A stretch of DNA of 64,000 nt from Scatophagus argus (GCF_020382885.2 NC_058497.1:23800330-23864329), one strand, 5' to 3'; positions 22,641 through 36,382 are shown, numbered from the stretch's first letter. Translations and numbers: made by a program. Notes: generated by a model from the sequence alone, not told the origin.

Positions 22641-25600
22641 GCAGCAGTGTAGGTTAGTCAAAGTAAGCAAACAACCAACCAAACAAGGCCTAACTGTTAG
22701 TGGGGAAGCCCATATGAGCCCAGTACTGTCAGTAAATCAATTTGTGGAGGGTCTGTAGACGTGCGAATACTTTGTAAAAGTGTTTTAAACTTCACGGTGG
22801 CAGCTGAGCACATCTGGACCATCCTCTCTTTGTAACTTGTGAGTCTGATTAGTGGGCACACATGGATGGAGGAACATGAAAGACTGCAGATTAGCCTAAT
22901 CCTGACTCTAATCCTCCTGCCAGTGCTGGTGGGCAGCTAATGTGACTGAGCAGGAAGTTTGTGGACTGACATGGGATGAGCAAAGCCTGCTGCACCAGAG
23001 GATCTAACAGCGCGAAGGACAAGGAAAGGCACATCAGTCACGTGCTTTTATTCGTTTAGGAATTCTTTTGAATCTGGATGATGATTCAGACTCTGTAGAT
23101 CACATTTGGAGCAGCGATACGTCTCATAACTTCAGACCTGAAAGTTTCTCGCAAAAGATTATTTTACCTTGATCATTTTTGAGGATGATGTGTTGCTGTG
23201 TTGACTTTAGACTGAAAGTATCAATTTGACTTTGAATCTAACTGGTCAGTTCTCTTGGGCAGGATGTTTCTCCTTCATAATTTTTGACCTGTTTGACACA
23301 GAAAATAAAGTTACTGCTGCGATGGTCCTCTTAAATGCGGGATGTTTTCATTCTACGCTTGCTTTGATGGGAAAGTTGGTCTGCAGGAAGCCAAACACGA
23401 ACTGTTTCGTGTCAAACACGAACTGTTTCATAAAGAATAAGAAGTTGCAGATGGACTCACTATACAACTTAAAACTGCTTATGTTTTGTCAAAGTGCAGG
23501 GACGAGTGCAGCCTTAATGATACATGACACTAAGGGAAAACACTGGTCAGTATTATGACTGCGTTGTCATTTGTCATTCTTTCATCAGCGTCGAGTTTCA
23601 GAAAAGGTACACAGAGCAGTTTTGTGTCATGCTGTAGATGTTTAAAATCATATACTGTGACAAGCTCTGAAGTTAAAAGAGCTCTTCAACAATTTGGCTT
23701 AAGTGATATCATCTAATGTCACTTTGTAATAACATTAGATTTTAAACATCCATTTTAACAGCTAGTCAAGTTATTCTCCACCAAAATTTCCAAATCTATA
23801 CAGTTAAAAAATAATCTAATGGTGGAGTTTGAGGACTGATTCTCCGAGTCAATAATCATGTCTATGACTTAATAAAAGATTATTAAGTTATAAAGAGTGA
23901 AGCACAAGTAATGAGAGTATTACTCCTCAGTATTACTACTCAGGTCTGAGTATCTGTGAATTTAATGTGGACTGGCTGCTCGATGCCATCAACATGAGGC
24001 AGAGGTTTATTATGTATGCAGTTACAGTTTTTGAAGCTTTGAAAGCTTTTGAAATATTTTTTATGATAAAGAAGAAGCAGCAGCAGACTCTAACATACTG
24101 CTGTTTGCTTTGTTTGTTGTCTTTGTTTTTCTCACACACACACATTTGTCACACAAAGCTTTTTAACTGCCTCCACATCCATCTGTCTCAAGTGAGTTAT
24201 GGAGATAATACGCCCTTTCCATAGAAAGAGCTCCAGAGGTCCACTGCTTCCTGTCAAATGAGAAAACTTCCTCTTTATTAGCCAAGCAGGGGAAATTTAT
24301 GTTGGATGAGGAGCAAAGAGTTATAGAGGAGACTCGGACAACCCGGACATCACTGATCTGATGAGGCCCGTTGAGCTGATATTCACTTGACTGACAGCTG
24401 AGCACAGAACAGATGACAAAGAGAAATCATTCAGGTGGAGAAGAAGAAATGTGTCTGTGTCAAACATCTGTGATGGGCGACGTGTCCCAGCAGCAGCAAC
24501 TGCAGCTTGTTTGACAGAAAGAAGGAGCCACAGTTCAATAAACGTACAGCAACGACAGAAAAGAGCAACGCAATCGATAAACCGAGTATTGATTTTGGGA
24601 TTCATCATCCGTCCACTAAACTGGACATCATTTGTCATTCAATTTTGGAGTTTCAGTTCAGTCGGTTCCCGTTTTATTTTGTAGATTTCTGTTCTTGTGT
24701 CTTGTTTCCCTTTACATTTCCTGTCTGTGTGTTTTCCCGCCTGTATTGATTGTCTGCCCCGCCCTGATTGGTTTCACTTGTGTCCCGTCCTCTTAGTTTA
24801 CATAAGCTGTGCTGTGTCTTCCCCCTGAGTCGGTTTGTCTGTCTTCTTATGAATCTCCTTGTGTTGCTGATTTTCTTTAGTTACCTTTTGTTGATTTCTG
24901 TCAGTGGGGTTTTTTTTTTTGCCCATCTTTATGTTTCCTTGTCTGTTTTGAAAGAAACTTAAGAGCAGTGAAACACCAAAGTGCTCTTTGCAACAAAACT
25001 CAAACTTTGCAATAAACTCATTATCATTATCATTAGATTTAGGATTTAAACAAAGCAACAAAAATAATTCTGTTGGCTTTGTTGGATTCATTTCAGCAGT
25101 CAGTCTGTCTTCAGTTTGTCACTCGTCTGCACTTTGAGCATTAAATCAGTTATGCTTTCTGTTCAGTCTCACAAATCCAGTGTTCCTAATATCGCGATGC
25201 TGAAACTTCAGTTAAAGAGATGTGTGTGTGTGTGTGTGTGTGTAGGGAGCTTGCAAGTGCACACACACACAAGCACCCTTAGCTGAATTAGTGTTGTTAA
25301 AGCTACAGCCAACAGGTCTTAATTGATGTACCAACGCCGGCAGGCTGCGTGTGTGTGTGTGTGTTGTAAGCAGCTTTCCCAGATAGCTGAGCCGCCGCCG
25401 TGTTTCAGCTGCTTGTGTTAATTCACACGGCTTGTAAAACTCAGTAATCAGTAATAAACAACAGCTTAAAATAGCCCAAAACCACATTTATTGACCAAAT
25501 GTCCCTTCAAGGTCTTACAGCAGGTGATGTTTAAAGTGTTGATTGTTTTTCTCTTTGTCATCCACTCACATGGAGGTCAGGGATTCAGTGTGTTATCAGG

Positions 25601-26103
25601 ATCAACAGTGAGACCTCTTTGATGTGAAAGTTCAGCATTTTGATCATTTTGATCTCTTTCAGGCTGACCTAACACAACACGTTAACCTGCGAGGTCATTA
25701 CAGGTTTTCTTTACTTGTTTGCATATGTTTGCATGTTTGCTTTTTGTTTCTGTCAGACAGTTACTGCTTACACAAACCCCACCAGCCACATTATCACACT
25801 GCAAAGCAGAATTACAACAAACGATTCCCAATCACCGTTCAGAGAAAGAAGGCTTTTCAGACAGTGGAAGAGGCTGCACAGCGGACGCAAAATGTTCATC
25901 AAAGCACGAGGCAAAGGCAGCATGATGAGAATGCAATGGAAAAGTAGAAATGTGATCCTCACCTTTAGAAATGTCATGTTTTTAATTTCAGAGTCTGCAA
26001 ACAAACCCGAGTTTGCCGGAGAGAAAAGTCCGCGTCTCTGAGCTGTTGTGCTGAAGGCAGTCACATAATGCAGTCACATAATGCAGTCACTGAAGTCTCT
26101 TCA

Positions 26104-26144
26104 TCCTCCTCCTCCTCCTCCTCCTCCTCCTCCTCCTCCTCCTC
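26104..26144. repeat. (CTC)n trinucleotide microsatellite
   Basis: About 13 uninterrupted CCT/CTC units, followed by a pyrimidine-rich stretch to about 26190. The strong purine/pyrimidine strand asymmetry is visible; no gene is linked to it. Confidence 0.9.
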
Positions 26145-28802
26145 GTCTCGCTCTCCCTTTTTCCTTTTCTTTTTCTTTCTCTCTTTCCTTAGTGATGGTT
26201 CATCTCACTAAAAGCAGCTGCTCACTGGCTTTCAGAGGACAGATTTTCTAGGTTTTTATGCAGTTTTAAAATAGAAATATTGATACTTAAATTTTTTACA
26301 TTTTTACTTGGAGAAATGACTGAAACTTCTACCAATAATCGTATTACTAAAACCAGTTTAGGCCACTTTAAGTGATGAAAAGGGGTAAGGAATGATAACA
26401 TTAAATATGGCTGTTGGCCTATTATGAAACAACACGCAGTACACTAAGAAAGCCACCCACAACATGACCTGATTGGTTATACATCACAAGTAATGAGGGA
26501 GCCAGCCTGAGCTAGTGTTGCCACCACGTCCACCACGGACCTCCTGCAAGAAGACGGACGTCGTCTCAGACAGCAGTGACTTAAAGTTTTCAATCAGCTG
26601 AAAGAGAAATACCACAAAAGTCATTAACTTCCTGAATAATCACTCAGAGAGCTGAGCTGCGTGCCTATGGATCGAGAACTGAATGAGTCGTTGCCTTTGG
26701 CCACAGGCTGAACCATCACCCCTCATGCACTCGTTTTAAGATCATATTTCTCTACTGACTGGTGGCCAACAGTCTATTCAGGGAAAAACAATTTGAAGAA
26801 GGTTGGGCAGGACTGTATGGAGGGACATTTGTTTGTTCCCAAGGAGAGTGTTTGCTCACCATTAGTCACTTTGTTTTAGACAGAAGGCATCCTGTGCTCT
26901 CCTCTAATGAGGATTAATAAACTCAAGTTGTGTACGAGGGAAGCCAAACGACAGAAAACACCCAGAATCAATCAAAGTCTGCAGGATTCCTGGAGCAACG
27001 CTGGAGGGAAGGGTCTACACACACACACAGCAGAAAATATGAGTCCGTGAGAAGAAGCATCGCAGAGCTGCTGAAGGACTGAACGGTACAGTGGGACAAA
27101 TGTGGTGCTGAGGACTCAGGTGAAGAAAGGCAACAAACGCCTTTCACAGCTTAGAAGTGAGAGAAACAAAACAAGAAGCGAGCTTTAATAACATGAAGGT
27201 GATTCCAGTCATCAGGCAGGCACCGAAAACTCACACAAATAAGAAGTGAAAAAGAAAAACTACACAAGAGCTGATGAAACTCACAAAGTCTATAATAAAC
27301 GATGCCAAATAGTAAACTGTTAACATTAGTATGCAGTGTGTACTTCCTCTGTGTGTTCTGTATCTGACAGTGTTGGTCCATGGTGTGGAATTGTGTCCAC
27401 GAGGGATAAAAACACAAATTCTTCTCGCCCTTCAGCGCCCTTCAGTGTTCTGACAGGAAGCTGGTGAGACTGTTTACACTGACGGTTTATTGTCTGTGTG
27501 TTTTCTGGTGTAAATGTTGCAGCACAGGAGTCCTCGCTGGTGAGGCGACAGCACACTGTGTATATGTACACACACACACACACACACACGCATGCACGCA
27601 TACCTGCACCACCAGATATCACCTTGTATTCACCTCATGGCAGCAAGGAGATGACGGCAATAAAAGAAACACGAGCACATGATGAGAATTTTATGCTCCT
27701 CCATGAGTCCCTTATTTATCTTGTTTTTTTTTGTTTTCGCTTTTGTTACTGCAGTCTAAGGAGAAGCAACGAAGCAACAGAGGAATGAAGATGAAACATA
27801 GTCCCGCTGTACCAAAGAGAAATTAATCTTAAAAGGTGTTCAGTTAATGTCCTGAAGTTATCAGCTTATCAGAAAAATTGAGCATCAGAAGAAGAAGAAG
27901 AATGAGGCATAAATGTTTTATTTTTCTTTTTTTTTCTGCTGGAAAGCTACAATAAGCTTGATTAAAGCGCTCACCAGAAGGCACATTTGCTGGTCTCAAT
28001 GAAAGAAATTCTACTTGACAAATATTATTCATCTCAACATGCTGTTACTTCAGTTTTTGTCCTGTGTGGACAAACCCAAATGAACAGGAAGTAGTCGCTC
28101 ACCACAGTCATCGCAGAGTCTTTTATGTTTTTTGACATAATTAGAAAAGTTATCATCTTCCTCTGATTATTTGTTAGGGTATTATGACGATTTGATTGAG
28201 TTTTACCAAAGTTTGGCACAATCCAGTCACAATGATCCAGCTGTGCTGCAGACAGCTGTCATTCTTAATCCATTTACGATTTATGTCCAGACAGGTGCTC
28301 ACAGTTTGTTGCCCACTGGCTGCTACTTGAAATGTACAAATTAACATTTTTATCTTTTTAGGTTTGGGGCCTCACAGCGCTGAGCATAAACTCTTTGAAA
28401 AGCATCATTTTGGCAGACGAAACGCGTCTGCAGTGCAACTTCTGGCTCTCTTTTTCTTGTAGACACCAGTGCCCCCTAGAGTTTAAAAAGGGGATTACTT
28501 TAAAAAAGAAACACTTCGTTTTCTGTGATAGTTGATTTTCACATCAAAAATCCAGTTTCATAAACAACAGTTATGCCATTAAAGAGATTTTCTCAGTTCA
28601 AGGCCGAGAGAAGAAGCTCATTTCTCATGTTAGATCATCCAGAAAGGGTTGATTGGTCAGGGCTTCCTTTGAAAACCAGAAGTTTAGTCACATGAGTTAT
28701 TGCACAGAAACAGCAGTGTGCATCATATACAGCCTATAAGAGCTACTGAAGCAGATTTCCACACTACCCCTCTGTAACTGAAGGATCAGATTTTTCATTT
28801 GA

Positions 28803-28817
28803 CCACTTGAGGGCAGC
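28803..28817 (+). promoter_or_regulatory. CTCF-like motif in the gipr-claudin interval
   Basis: CCACTTGAGGGCAGC matches the CTCF core with one mismatch (T for A at position 6). A second, opposite-strand partial match, CTAGGGGGCACTGG, is read from about 28464-28480. Only sequence similarity supports this. Confidence 0.35.
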
Positions 28818-29396
28818 AGAATATTTTTTAACTCATTGTTTATCTGAGCGGAACACTCTCACAGGGCCATAAGTACAACGAGACAGATTCTGTTGGTTCT
28901 ACTCCTCTATTTTATTGCAATAATCGTAGATATCAGGAAGAACATCTCTGTTAAGTTGGAGCATTAATACCCTCAAATCTGAGACTGAGGGAGGATTTGT
29001 TTTGAATGACCTCCATCTAACAAAGCGTCTAATGTTTGCACTTGTGTCTTTTGACATAACAGCATAACATCCACCTCATTTTTAAGTATCTTGCTCAGCT
29101 CTTCTTGGCCAGGAACTCTTCTGCCCATGGTTTACAGAATCTGTTGTGGTGGCTTTTCTCTTTGCAGCAGTGACCTTTTGTGCTCACCTGGATTCCTCTC
29201 TCATCAGGCTGCTGTCACTCAACCCAAACTTTCTTTAACCTGATTAATTTTACTGTCAAACTGAAAAGCAATGAGGGCAAGTGTTTCTTATCTCTGCTCA
29301 GTTGGAATGTAAGGGAGGATGTTCTTTTCATCCGACTGGGTACTTTATCTGCAGGTACTCATATCTACTTTACCAATGAGCTAAGAGACTGATGTT

Positions 29397-29430
<34 letters not shown>

Positions 29431-32338
29431 TGCCAGTACAACCTGACCCAAATAAACCCTCAGAACTGTCCTCCCTTAATTTCCTCATAATATTTTGGTA
29501 GAGACAAACCGCTGTGTTATTTATGATCCCTTCATTCATTCACCTGCTGCGTCCTGAACTTCTTTCTTTTGAACTGTGATGTTTTACGTTTTCACATTAA
29601 ACAAATCCTCATTTACACCTTATTCGTCTTGAAGGACCAGCATGTAGGATCCAGTGGCGTCCAACGGTGTGGTCGCAGATCGCAAAACATGAAAAACACA
29701 AAAAAATCCCTCTCTTGAGCCAGTTTGGATTGTCCCTTGTGGCCTACAGTAGAAAAAGGGCTGTGATTCACTCTGAAGTCGCTAAAACACAATATTTCTC
29801 TGTTTCAGGTGACTAATGCCAGCCAGGTACAGCAATACCACTTCAACAAGCTGCAGGTAGAACTGCAGTGAGGTGCCTGTTGATTGTTATCTGTCTCCCT
29901 CTCTCTCTGTCGCTCTCTTCACATACACACACAAATATATGTATGAGATATCCTGCACAGACCGTATTCACGCGGCGACCATTTTCCTCTGACGTCACGC
30001 TCAGTATGAGGAGCTCACATGTCACACGGCTGCGCTCCAAGTTGTATAAACGAAGGTAATCTGACGAATCAACATAATTTAATCTCTTCCCAACAGACCA
30101 GCAACTGAAAAGACAATGGACAGAGACGGTCTGGAAGGACATCAGGACATGTTTCATTACTGTATGAGAGGAAACTTATTTCATGTCGATGTAAGCGGTT
30201 GGAGTGTCTCATCCACGTGTGCACACAAGATAAATCAAATGGGGGACCCACTCTCACAAAAACATGTCCATGCCAACAAAAGTTCAGAGCAGAAACAATG
30301 TGATAATTAATGATAGAAGGACAGAAGATGAGAGAAAGAAGGACTGAAGGGAGATTTTGTATTTTAGTATGAAAATGTAATTTAAAAATAACCTCTTGAT
30401 AGGGTTTTTAAACCAATGGACTGTGACCCCAGCTTTTCATGATAAGCTTCAGGAAGGGTATTGTTCATCATTAAACTTTGGTAGAAAATGGCACTTGTTG
30501 ATGAAATTTATTTCAGGACAAACAGAATAACCTGGTTTGGTTCTGTAGCTTTGAAATCAATCCCTGCGTGGGTCTGTTGTGGTTCAGATTTGGATTCAGA
30601 TTTGCTGCCGTTGCAGGTAGAAACCTCGGTGAGTTTCCTTTCCCACTGAATGAACACAGTAAGTCTGTTATTATCAGAGGGGTGGGGGTGAGGAGGTGTT
30701 GCTTTCTCTTTCTGACTTCAGGTGCCAGGCAACCTCTCTGCCCTTCACATTCCCAGTATCGGTCATGTGACCAAAGTTTGGACAGAGCCAGCAGAGCATG
30801 ACCAGATACTCACAGAAAGCCCTTTTTCTTTGCTTTCTTCTTTCTGATTTTTTCCACTCAGCCACGTTTAGGTATTTGATAAGATCCAGTTTCATCAAAG
30901 CCTCAGGGACTTTTGGTTTACCAGGCCACCGTTTGCTTTATATTTTTATTCGTCAAGACATGAAAATCCCACTCCTTCCACCTCTCATTCGCACTTTAAA
31001 TACTTTGACAAAATTCATTTGCTATGCGCCCGTTTGGACCTGTGTGTTTTTCCGTGGAGTACGCCTACACAACGATAAATGATTAGCTTAACGATCACTG
31101 AACAAGCCCGAGGCTCTGAGACAAGTCACTGGAACGGCACACAGGAAGTGCTGCTCACTGCTAGAGCGGCTCAGCCATCATGATGCTCTCGTTTTAATCA
31201 GCATGTAATTATTTGTAGCTTAAGTGACTGAACACACAGGGTCTCAAACCAGGACAAGTGTTGCATTGTGTGCATTTGTCATGACTTACACTACAGCATC
31301 TGACTTCAGCTGAGCACAAATCAGAAATTAGGGTTTTTTAGCCGAAGGTACGGCCTGAAAGATGCATCCTTGTTTGTCTTATTGTCTTAACTGGCAGTAG
31401 GAAATTATTTACATGCCCCGAAAGTCCACAAAGGAAAAAGCCCCTCAAATGTAAACCTCAAGAATACTCATTGGAATTTAAATAAACTCCAGTCTGTAGT
31501 TGCTGTAATCATGACCAGATGTCAAGCAGTTTCTCATCCTTTTGTGAGAGGTGACACTGATACAGGAGTAAAAGACATTTGGGAAGTAAAGTGATATAGC
31601 AATGAGGGGCCTCTCCCATATTTACTATGAGATGTTCATTAAATTTTCAAGTGGCTGTCTTTGTCAGGTGTGACTGCGTGTGTTCCTGGAACTGAGCTGA
31701 AAGCCCTGACTCACGTCTACATGCCGATTTGCTGCATCTCATCTTTACACAAATGTCACACACATTAGATATTCAGGAGACAGAACGAAGGCTTCGAGCT
31801 GGAACAGTCTGGGCTGGACACCTCTGAGTATTACACACTGTGTGCTTTTGTAAGGTTCTAATTTTACCACATCAGTGGTCAGCAGTAAAAGTCTGCTGTG
31901 ATACAGGGCAGCTCCCACGAGTGTGTGTAATGGTGTAAGTATGAGGCAGGGTGTTGGAAAGAAGCATGCGAGCTCAGCCAAGCATCCAATGATAACTGGT
32001 GTCCAGAGGGTAAAAAAAAAAGAAGATAAATCATGTAACCTGTTGGTGAGGACTCTACTCCTCTGTGCTCAAACTTCTCACCTCTGTCAGTTAGCTGATC
32101 CCGTGGTTAATTGCTCGGAGCCTGTGTGGTTAAGTTGCCAGTTTCTGGTAACTTGGCCCTCGGCATTGGATGTCAGGGTAGTCTTACGAGTTGTTACCTG
32201 TGTGGTGTCTTGTGTGTGAGTGAATGTGCCGTTACGAAATCTAAAGTGGAGCATGATCTCAATCATAAACAAATAAGAAGTTATATCAGGACATAAGCAC
32301 AAAGCAAGACATGCAGTATTCTAAAAAAACATGTCATG

Positions 32339-32344
32339 TTTATT
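32339..32344 (-). terminator. Candidate poly(A) signal of the 33.0 kb claudin
   Basis: AATAAA on the - strand, about 660 bp past the stop codon of the claudin at 33001-33648. The stretch between them has no other gene and is read as 3' UTR. Confidence 0.5.
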
Positions 32345-33000
32345 AAAAACATCATGAGATACATGTACTGCAGTTACAATACACAAAGTCAGTTCCTGTT
32401 TTGGATGAACTCGGGTACTTTTGTGCCGCCTCGGTGCACACTGAGGCATTCATAGCTCCTTTCCTCAGCTTTCCACATCCTGAACCACCTGCACTAAAAG
32501 CTGCGATGAAAACCGTTATCACCTGGTGGTTATAGACACTCTTAGGACGATCATATAATCCCGCCACACCCACATCCAGTTCTTCCTTTATATACACAGT
32601 GGTGTCTTATTATGAAGGTGACTAAAGACGCAGTCACAGCGGTGTTCATAAAAATATTCAGCAGTAAACATTAAGAAGGCAGGATTGTATAAAAAGTATA
32701 TGATTGTACAATGATATGATAACTTTTGGTGTGTTGACCTTTAAAAGCACAGAGCATAACTTCCTTTGCTTTTTGCTTTGATTAAGGGAAATTTCCATCT
32801 CAGTGTCCTTAGCTTACTTTTTCAGTCTTTGGAAAACAAAGAGCCTAAATCAGAGATACATGACATTAAAGGGAAAACCAAACACATCCTTCACATCGGA
32901 GTCTCTTTGTTTCCTGGAGCTCTGTTCCTCGGTACACACGCACTTTGGTGTGGAGAGCAGGTCTGACATTCAGTAATGTCTTTTCCTCTTTTACCTTCAT

Positions 33001-33648
33001 TCACACATAATCTTTCCTTTCCAACCCCGGGCCGCCTGCAGATCGCGGGGCCGAGTAAGCCATTCGTGAAGGGTTGTATCTGGGCTCACGTGGCGGACAA
33101 GAGCAGCAGAGCAGCCCGCCACCAAGAATCAGGAGGGCAGCGGCCGCCCAGCCGATGTACAGCGCGGCTCCCAGCTCCCTCCGCTGAGCGTCAGTGAGTA
33201 AAGGGTTGTAGAAGTCTCTGATTATGGTGTTGGCCGACCAGGAGACAGGAATGAGCTGCATGACCCCAGAAACAATGAAGAAGATCCCGGAGATGATCAT
33301 CACCTTCGCCTTGGATGCCTCATCGTCAATGCAGTTGGTGCACTTGGCCCCGGCGATGGCTATGAGCACAGCCAGGATGGCTAACAGGATGGAGATGACG
33401 GTGAGGGCGCGGGCAGCTTGGAGGTCTTGGGAGAGGGCGAGCATGGAATCGTAGACCTTACACTGCATCTGGCCTGTGCTCTGGACCACACAAGTCATCC
33501 ACAGGCCCTCCCAGATGATCTGAGCCGTCACGATGTTGCTGCCGATGAAAGCCGTCACCCTCCACATGGGGAGGGCGCACGCCACAATGGCAATAATCCA
33601 TCCCAAAATGCACAGGGAGATGCCTATCAACTCCAGCCCTATAGACAT
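33001..33648 (-). CDS. Claudin-3/4-like tight-junction protein (claudin A of this array)
   Basis: Claudins are tetraspan proteins that polymerise into tight-junction strands and set paracellular ion selectivity. This 215-residue, single-exon protein has four hydrophobic segments (about 8-28, 81-102, 117-140, 162-183). Its first extracellular loop carries the family signature W46-E-G-L-W50 with the disulfide pair C53 and C63. The second loop has DFYNP. The cytosolic tail starts with palmitoylation-type cysteines (CCSCPP) and ends KDYV, a class of PDZ ligand that binds ZO proteins. A TATA-like box lies 163 bp upstream. It is the outermost member on the gipr side and is transcribed toward gipr. 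The exact claudin number cannot be assigned without a tree. Confidence 0.93.
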   Translation of the reverse strand: MSIGLELIGISLCILGWIIAIVACALPMWRVTAFIGSNIVTAQIIWEGLWMTCVVQSTGQMQCKVYDSMLALSQDLQAARALTVISILLAILAVLIAIAGAKCTNCIDDEASKAKVMIISGIFFIVSGVMQLIPVSWSANTIIRDFYNPLLTDAQRRELGAALYIGWAAAALLILGGGLLCCSCPPREPRYNPSRMAYSAPRSAGGPGLERKDYV

Positions 33649-33810
33649 ACTGAAATGTCTTCTTCTGCTGCTGACTGTGTGTCACACCTGAGAGGAGATC
33701 ACAGAGAGAACCTGCAAAGGGCAGCCAGAGACCAAACTACTAATTAAGTTAATTTCAGGCTTGCATCTGTGAGTGTGTGATGATCTGTTGCTCGGACTTC
33801 ACCAGTATCC

Positions 33811-33816
33811 TTTATA
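33811..33816 (-). promoter_or_regulatory. TATA-like box of claudin A
   Basis: On the - strand the sequence reads CCTTATAAAGG, 163-168 bp before the start codon. That leaves room for a 5' UTR of about 130 bases with no intron needed. Confidence 0.6.
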
Positions 33817-34183
33817 AGGCAGATCAGGTGCAGGGGAGGAGTCCTTCAAGGAGCTGACATCACCAAAAGGGGAGGAAGGACGTGGACACACTGTGCTATC
33901 AGCTTACGTGGCCGGCTTCACAATGGGCCTGGCCACAAAGAGGCCTTTTACAGCCGGAAGACCAAACAAGCCCTGCATGTGTTGTTATGAACCAAAAGAA
34001 ACAAGTTCTAAGTTGGATCAAGGCTTATTGTATGAATGATAATAAGGGTATTCAGTTTCAGTTCAACTCTTAACAGGATGTAAATAGAATCTCACCTTTC
34101 AGAATCAGTGACACATAACATATATATTTAACATATTTATAATTTACTCAGAAGCTGTGCAACTAATAAACTTATACGTCTGA

Positions 34184-34219
34184 ACTTACGTCTGAAATAA
34201 ACTTATTTCAGACGTAAGT
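34184..34219. repeat. Near-perfect 36-bp palindrome
   Basis: Two 17-bp arms (34184-34200 and 34203-34219), exactly reverse-complementary, are separated by the dinucleotide AC. The left arm begins ACTTACGTCTG. A partial copy of the same motif (ACTTATACGTCTG) lies immediately upstream at about 34170. The spacer between claudins A and B (33817-35031) shows no gene. Confidence 0.9.
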
Positions 34220-35031
34220 CATAGACTGCCATTAGCACAGGCTAATGTGATGAAATATAAGTACATTTTACTCAAGTACTGTACTTAAGAGTGATGTTGA
34301 AATATATGTGCTTTACTTGACTACGTCCATTTTCAGGTATTTTATACTTTCATTTGAGACTTCAATAAATGTATAGCCAAAAAATGACTTTTGATACATT
34401 TTATATTAAACACTTTTTACTCAAATACAACTGGTACTTTAACTTTTACTTCAGTCATATTTTAGTGTTGTGGAGAGACTTTGGGGTACTTACTACAACA
34501 TTCTCAGAAAGCGCCTCCTTTAACGCAGTTATTTTATTTTGTAAACACACAAAGAGGAATAGAAAAGGTGTCAAAGGAATAGGAGGACTTTCTTAAACTT
34601 CACAGCAGCACCTTTGGTTTCAAAGATACAAGGTTACGAGCCTTTCACCTGAAAACAACCCCGTCCGTCTGCAGATCGCCCTTGAAATTCTTCGGGGCTG
34701 CGACCGTCTCCCTAGAAATGCCTCAACCCATCCCCCCCAAGTCTCCCCCTCTGACATGAAACAGATCCATTGTTTGGGGAGGCCAGTTCAGATAGCTGGT
34801 CTTGTTATCATAGAGCCAACAGACATATGGGAGACAGCCAGGTGGACGGGTGCTGTGAAAGAGACTCCCAGTCGTCTGCCTGTCATGACAGCCGGCTCAA
34901 AATTTTCCTTAAACTCTGAAATGCCAAATATTTCTGCCTCTCAGCCTCAATAATGAAAATGAAACAGACAACCTGATTTAGTTGTCACAAGCTTGAATGA
35001 ACAGGAAGCCGTAAGTTAAAAAAACAAGGCC

Positions 35032-35037
35032 TTTATT
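35032..35037 (-). terminator. Candidate poly(A) signal of claudin B
   Basis: AATAAA on the - strand, about 370 bp past the stop codon of the claudin at 35404-36060. Confidence 0.55.
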
Positions 35038-35403
35038 CAAAAAAGTAACATGTCAGATACCAAAACATTTCAAATGTATAGATAACAAAAACCTAAAAAG
35101 TACAGCTGCAGATTCACCTATTTTCTAATATTGGATCACACATTATTTTGATGAAGTATAAAACACACAACACACCACATCACTAATGTACAGTTGTTGG
35201 CCTCACTGCTTCCAACAGCCTCAAAAGTTACACACAAAATTAACAAAGCAAAATAAGTTTGACGTAGGCTCTGCTCAAACAGGCAAACATTGTGTGGTGA
35301 ATATCAATGGTTTTTTCTTCCATTTCAGCATGAAGACAGATCAATGTGAGTTATTCAGGAGCAGTCTTTTTCGTGAAGGCGTGAGAAAGGAGCAGGTGCG
35401 AGT

Positions 35404-36060
35404 TCAGACATAGTCCCTCCTGTCGTAACCGCTTGGAGCGAGCGACCTGGGTTGGGAGTGCATCATCTTTGATGGAGGCCCGTATCTCTTCTCAGGCTGT
35501 GGGGTGCAACTGGAGCAGAGGATTCCCCCTCCAATGAGCAGGAACGAGGCTGCCGCCCAGCCCAGGTACAGAGCGGCACCTATCTCCCTCTTCTGTGCCT
35601 CAGGTATGACTGGATTGTAGAACTCCATGACAATAGTATGGGCAGACCAGGACACAGGGATCAGCTGGGTCAGGGAAGCCAGGATGAAGGCCACCCCAGC
35701 GGCTATCATCACCCGAGCCTTGGCTGACTCTTCTTCCACGCAGTTGGTGCATTTAGCTCCCATCATGGCCACCAAGAGTCCCACAATGCCCACCACGATG
35801 GAGATGATAGTGAGGGCACGGGCGGCCTGAAGATCTGCGCTGAGAGCCAACATGGAGTCATGGATTTTACACTGCATCTGACCGGTGCTTTGGACCACGC
35901 AGTTCATCCAGATGCCTTCCCAGGTGATCTGGGCTGTGACAATGTTCATCCCAATGAAAGCTGACACTCTCCACATGGGCAAGACACATGATACAATGGC
36001 TGAGATCCATCCCAAGACAGCCAGAGTCACTCCAAGTATCTCCAGTCCCGCTGAAGGCAT
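35404..36060 (-). CDS. Claudin-3/4-like tight-junction protein (claudin B)
   Basis: Single-exon claudin of 218 residues in the same orientation as its neighbours. First-loop signature W47-E-G-I-W51 with C54 and C64; second loop [23 protein letters not shown] in the fourth helix; C-terminal RRDYV, a PDZ-binding end. It differs from claudin A by IW instead of LW in the signature and by a basic, proline-containing tail ([10 protein letters not shown]). All four membrane segments and the loop disulfide are intact, so it is predicted to be functional. A TATA-like TTATAT lies about 85 bp upstream on the gene strand. Confidence 0.93.
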   Translation of the reverse strand: MPSAGLEILGVTLAVLGWISAIVSCVLPMWRVSAFIGMNIVTAQITWEGIWMNCVVQSTGQMQCKIHDSMLALSADLQAARALTIISIVVGIVGLLVAMMGAKCTNCVEEESAKARVMIAAGVAFILASLTQLIPVSWSAHTIVMEFYNPVIPEAQKREIGAALYLGWAAASFLLIGGGILCSSCTPQPEKRYGPPSKMMHSQPRSLAPSGYDRRDYV

Positions 36061-36142
36061 GTCTGAGCTCTGTGTGAGTCAAAGTGCACAGGAGTCTTCT
36101 CTATCTCAGCAGTTCAAGTGTTCTCCACAGTGATGATTGCAC

Positions 36143-36148
36143 ATATAA
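36143..36148 (-). promoter_or_regulatory. TATA-like box of claudin B
   Basis: On the - strand GCTTATATGT lies 83-88 bp before the start codon, a spacing that would give a very short 5' UTR. Confidence 0.45.
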
Positions 36149-36382
36149 GCAGCAGATTTCTTTAGAGCAGAAGGTGGAGTCACTGGGTTATTGGTCGGTG
36201 AAGAGTTCAAATTATCTTCAGTCCCACCTTGTTTGAATGTCCAAAAACCCCCAGCTTTGGCATGTAAACGGTCTGAGCTTAATCATTCAACTTCCTGTGC
36301 CCCGGTAGCTCTCCCACCTGTTTGGGTGAGGGGAGAGCAAACAGATGGTGTGTATCTCAGGTCTGGAGTAGTTAAAGGATAA

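Larger units (their letters stand above)
22301..32338. other. Intergenic region between gipr and the claudin array
   Basis: About 10 kb with no coding exon that I can support. Visible contents: the GATA repeat at 22563, a tandem AAACACGAACTGTTTC pair at 23390-23430, (TG)n at 25220-25243, two and a half copies of GCAGTCACATAAT near 26056-26095, (CTC)n at 26104-26144, (CA)n at 27569-27589 and 29399-29429, and a CTCF-like motif at 28803. Open frames here are under 110 codons and mostly cross simple repeats. Confidence 0.5.

Noticed and set aside
22560-29430. Simple repeats considered as CRISPR-like or satellite arrays
   Set aside because: The units are 2-4 bp with no spacers. These are ordinary microsatellites.
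22301-32338. Search for a gene between gipr and the claudins
   Set aside because: No pair of exon-like frames with consistent splice phases and protein-like composition was found on either strand.
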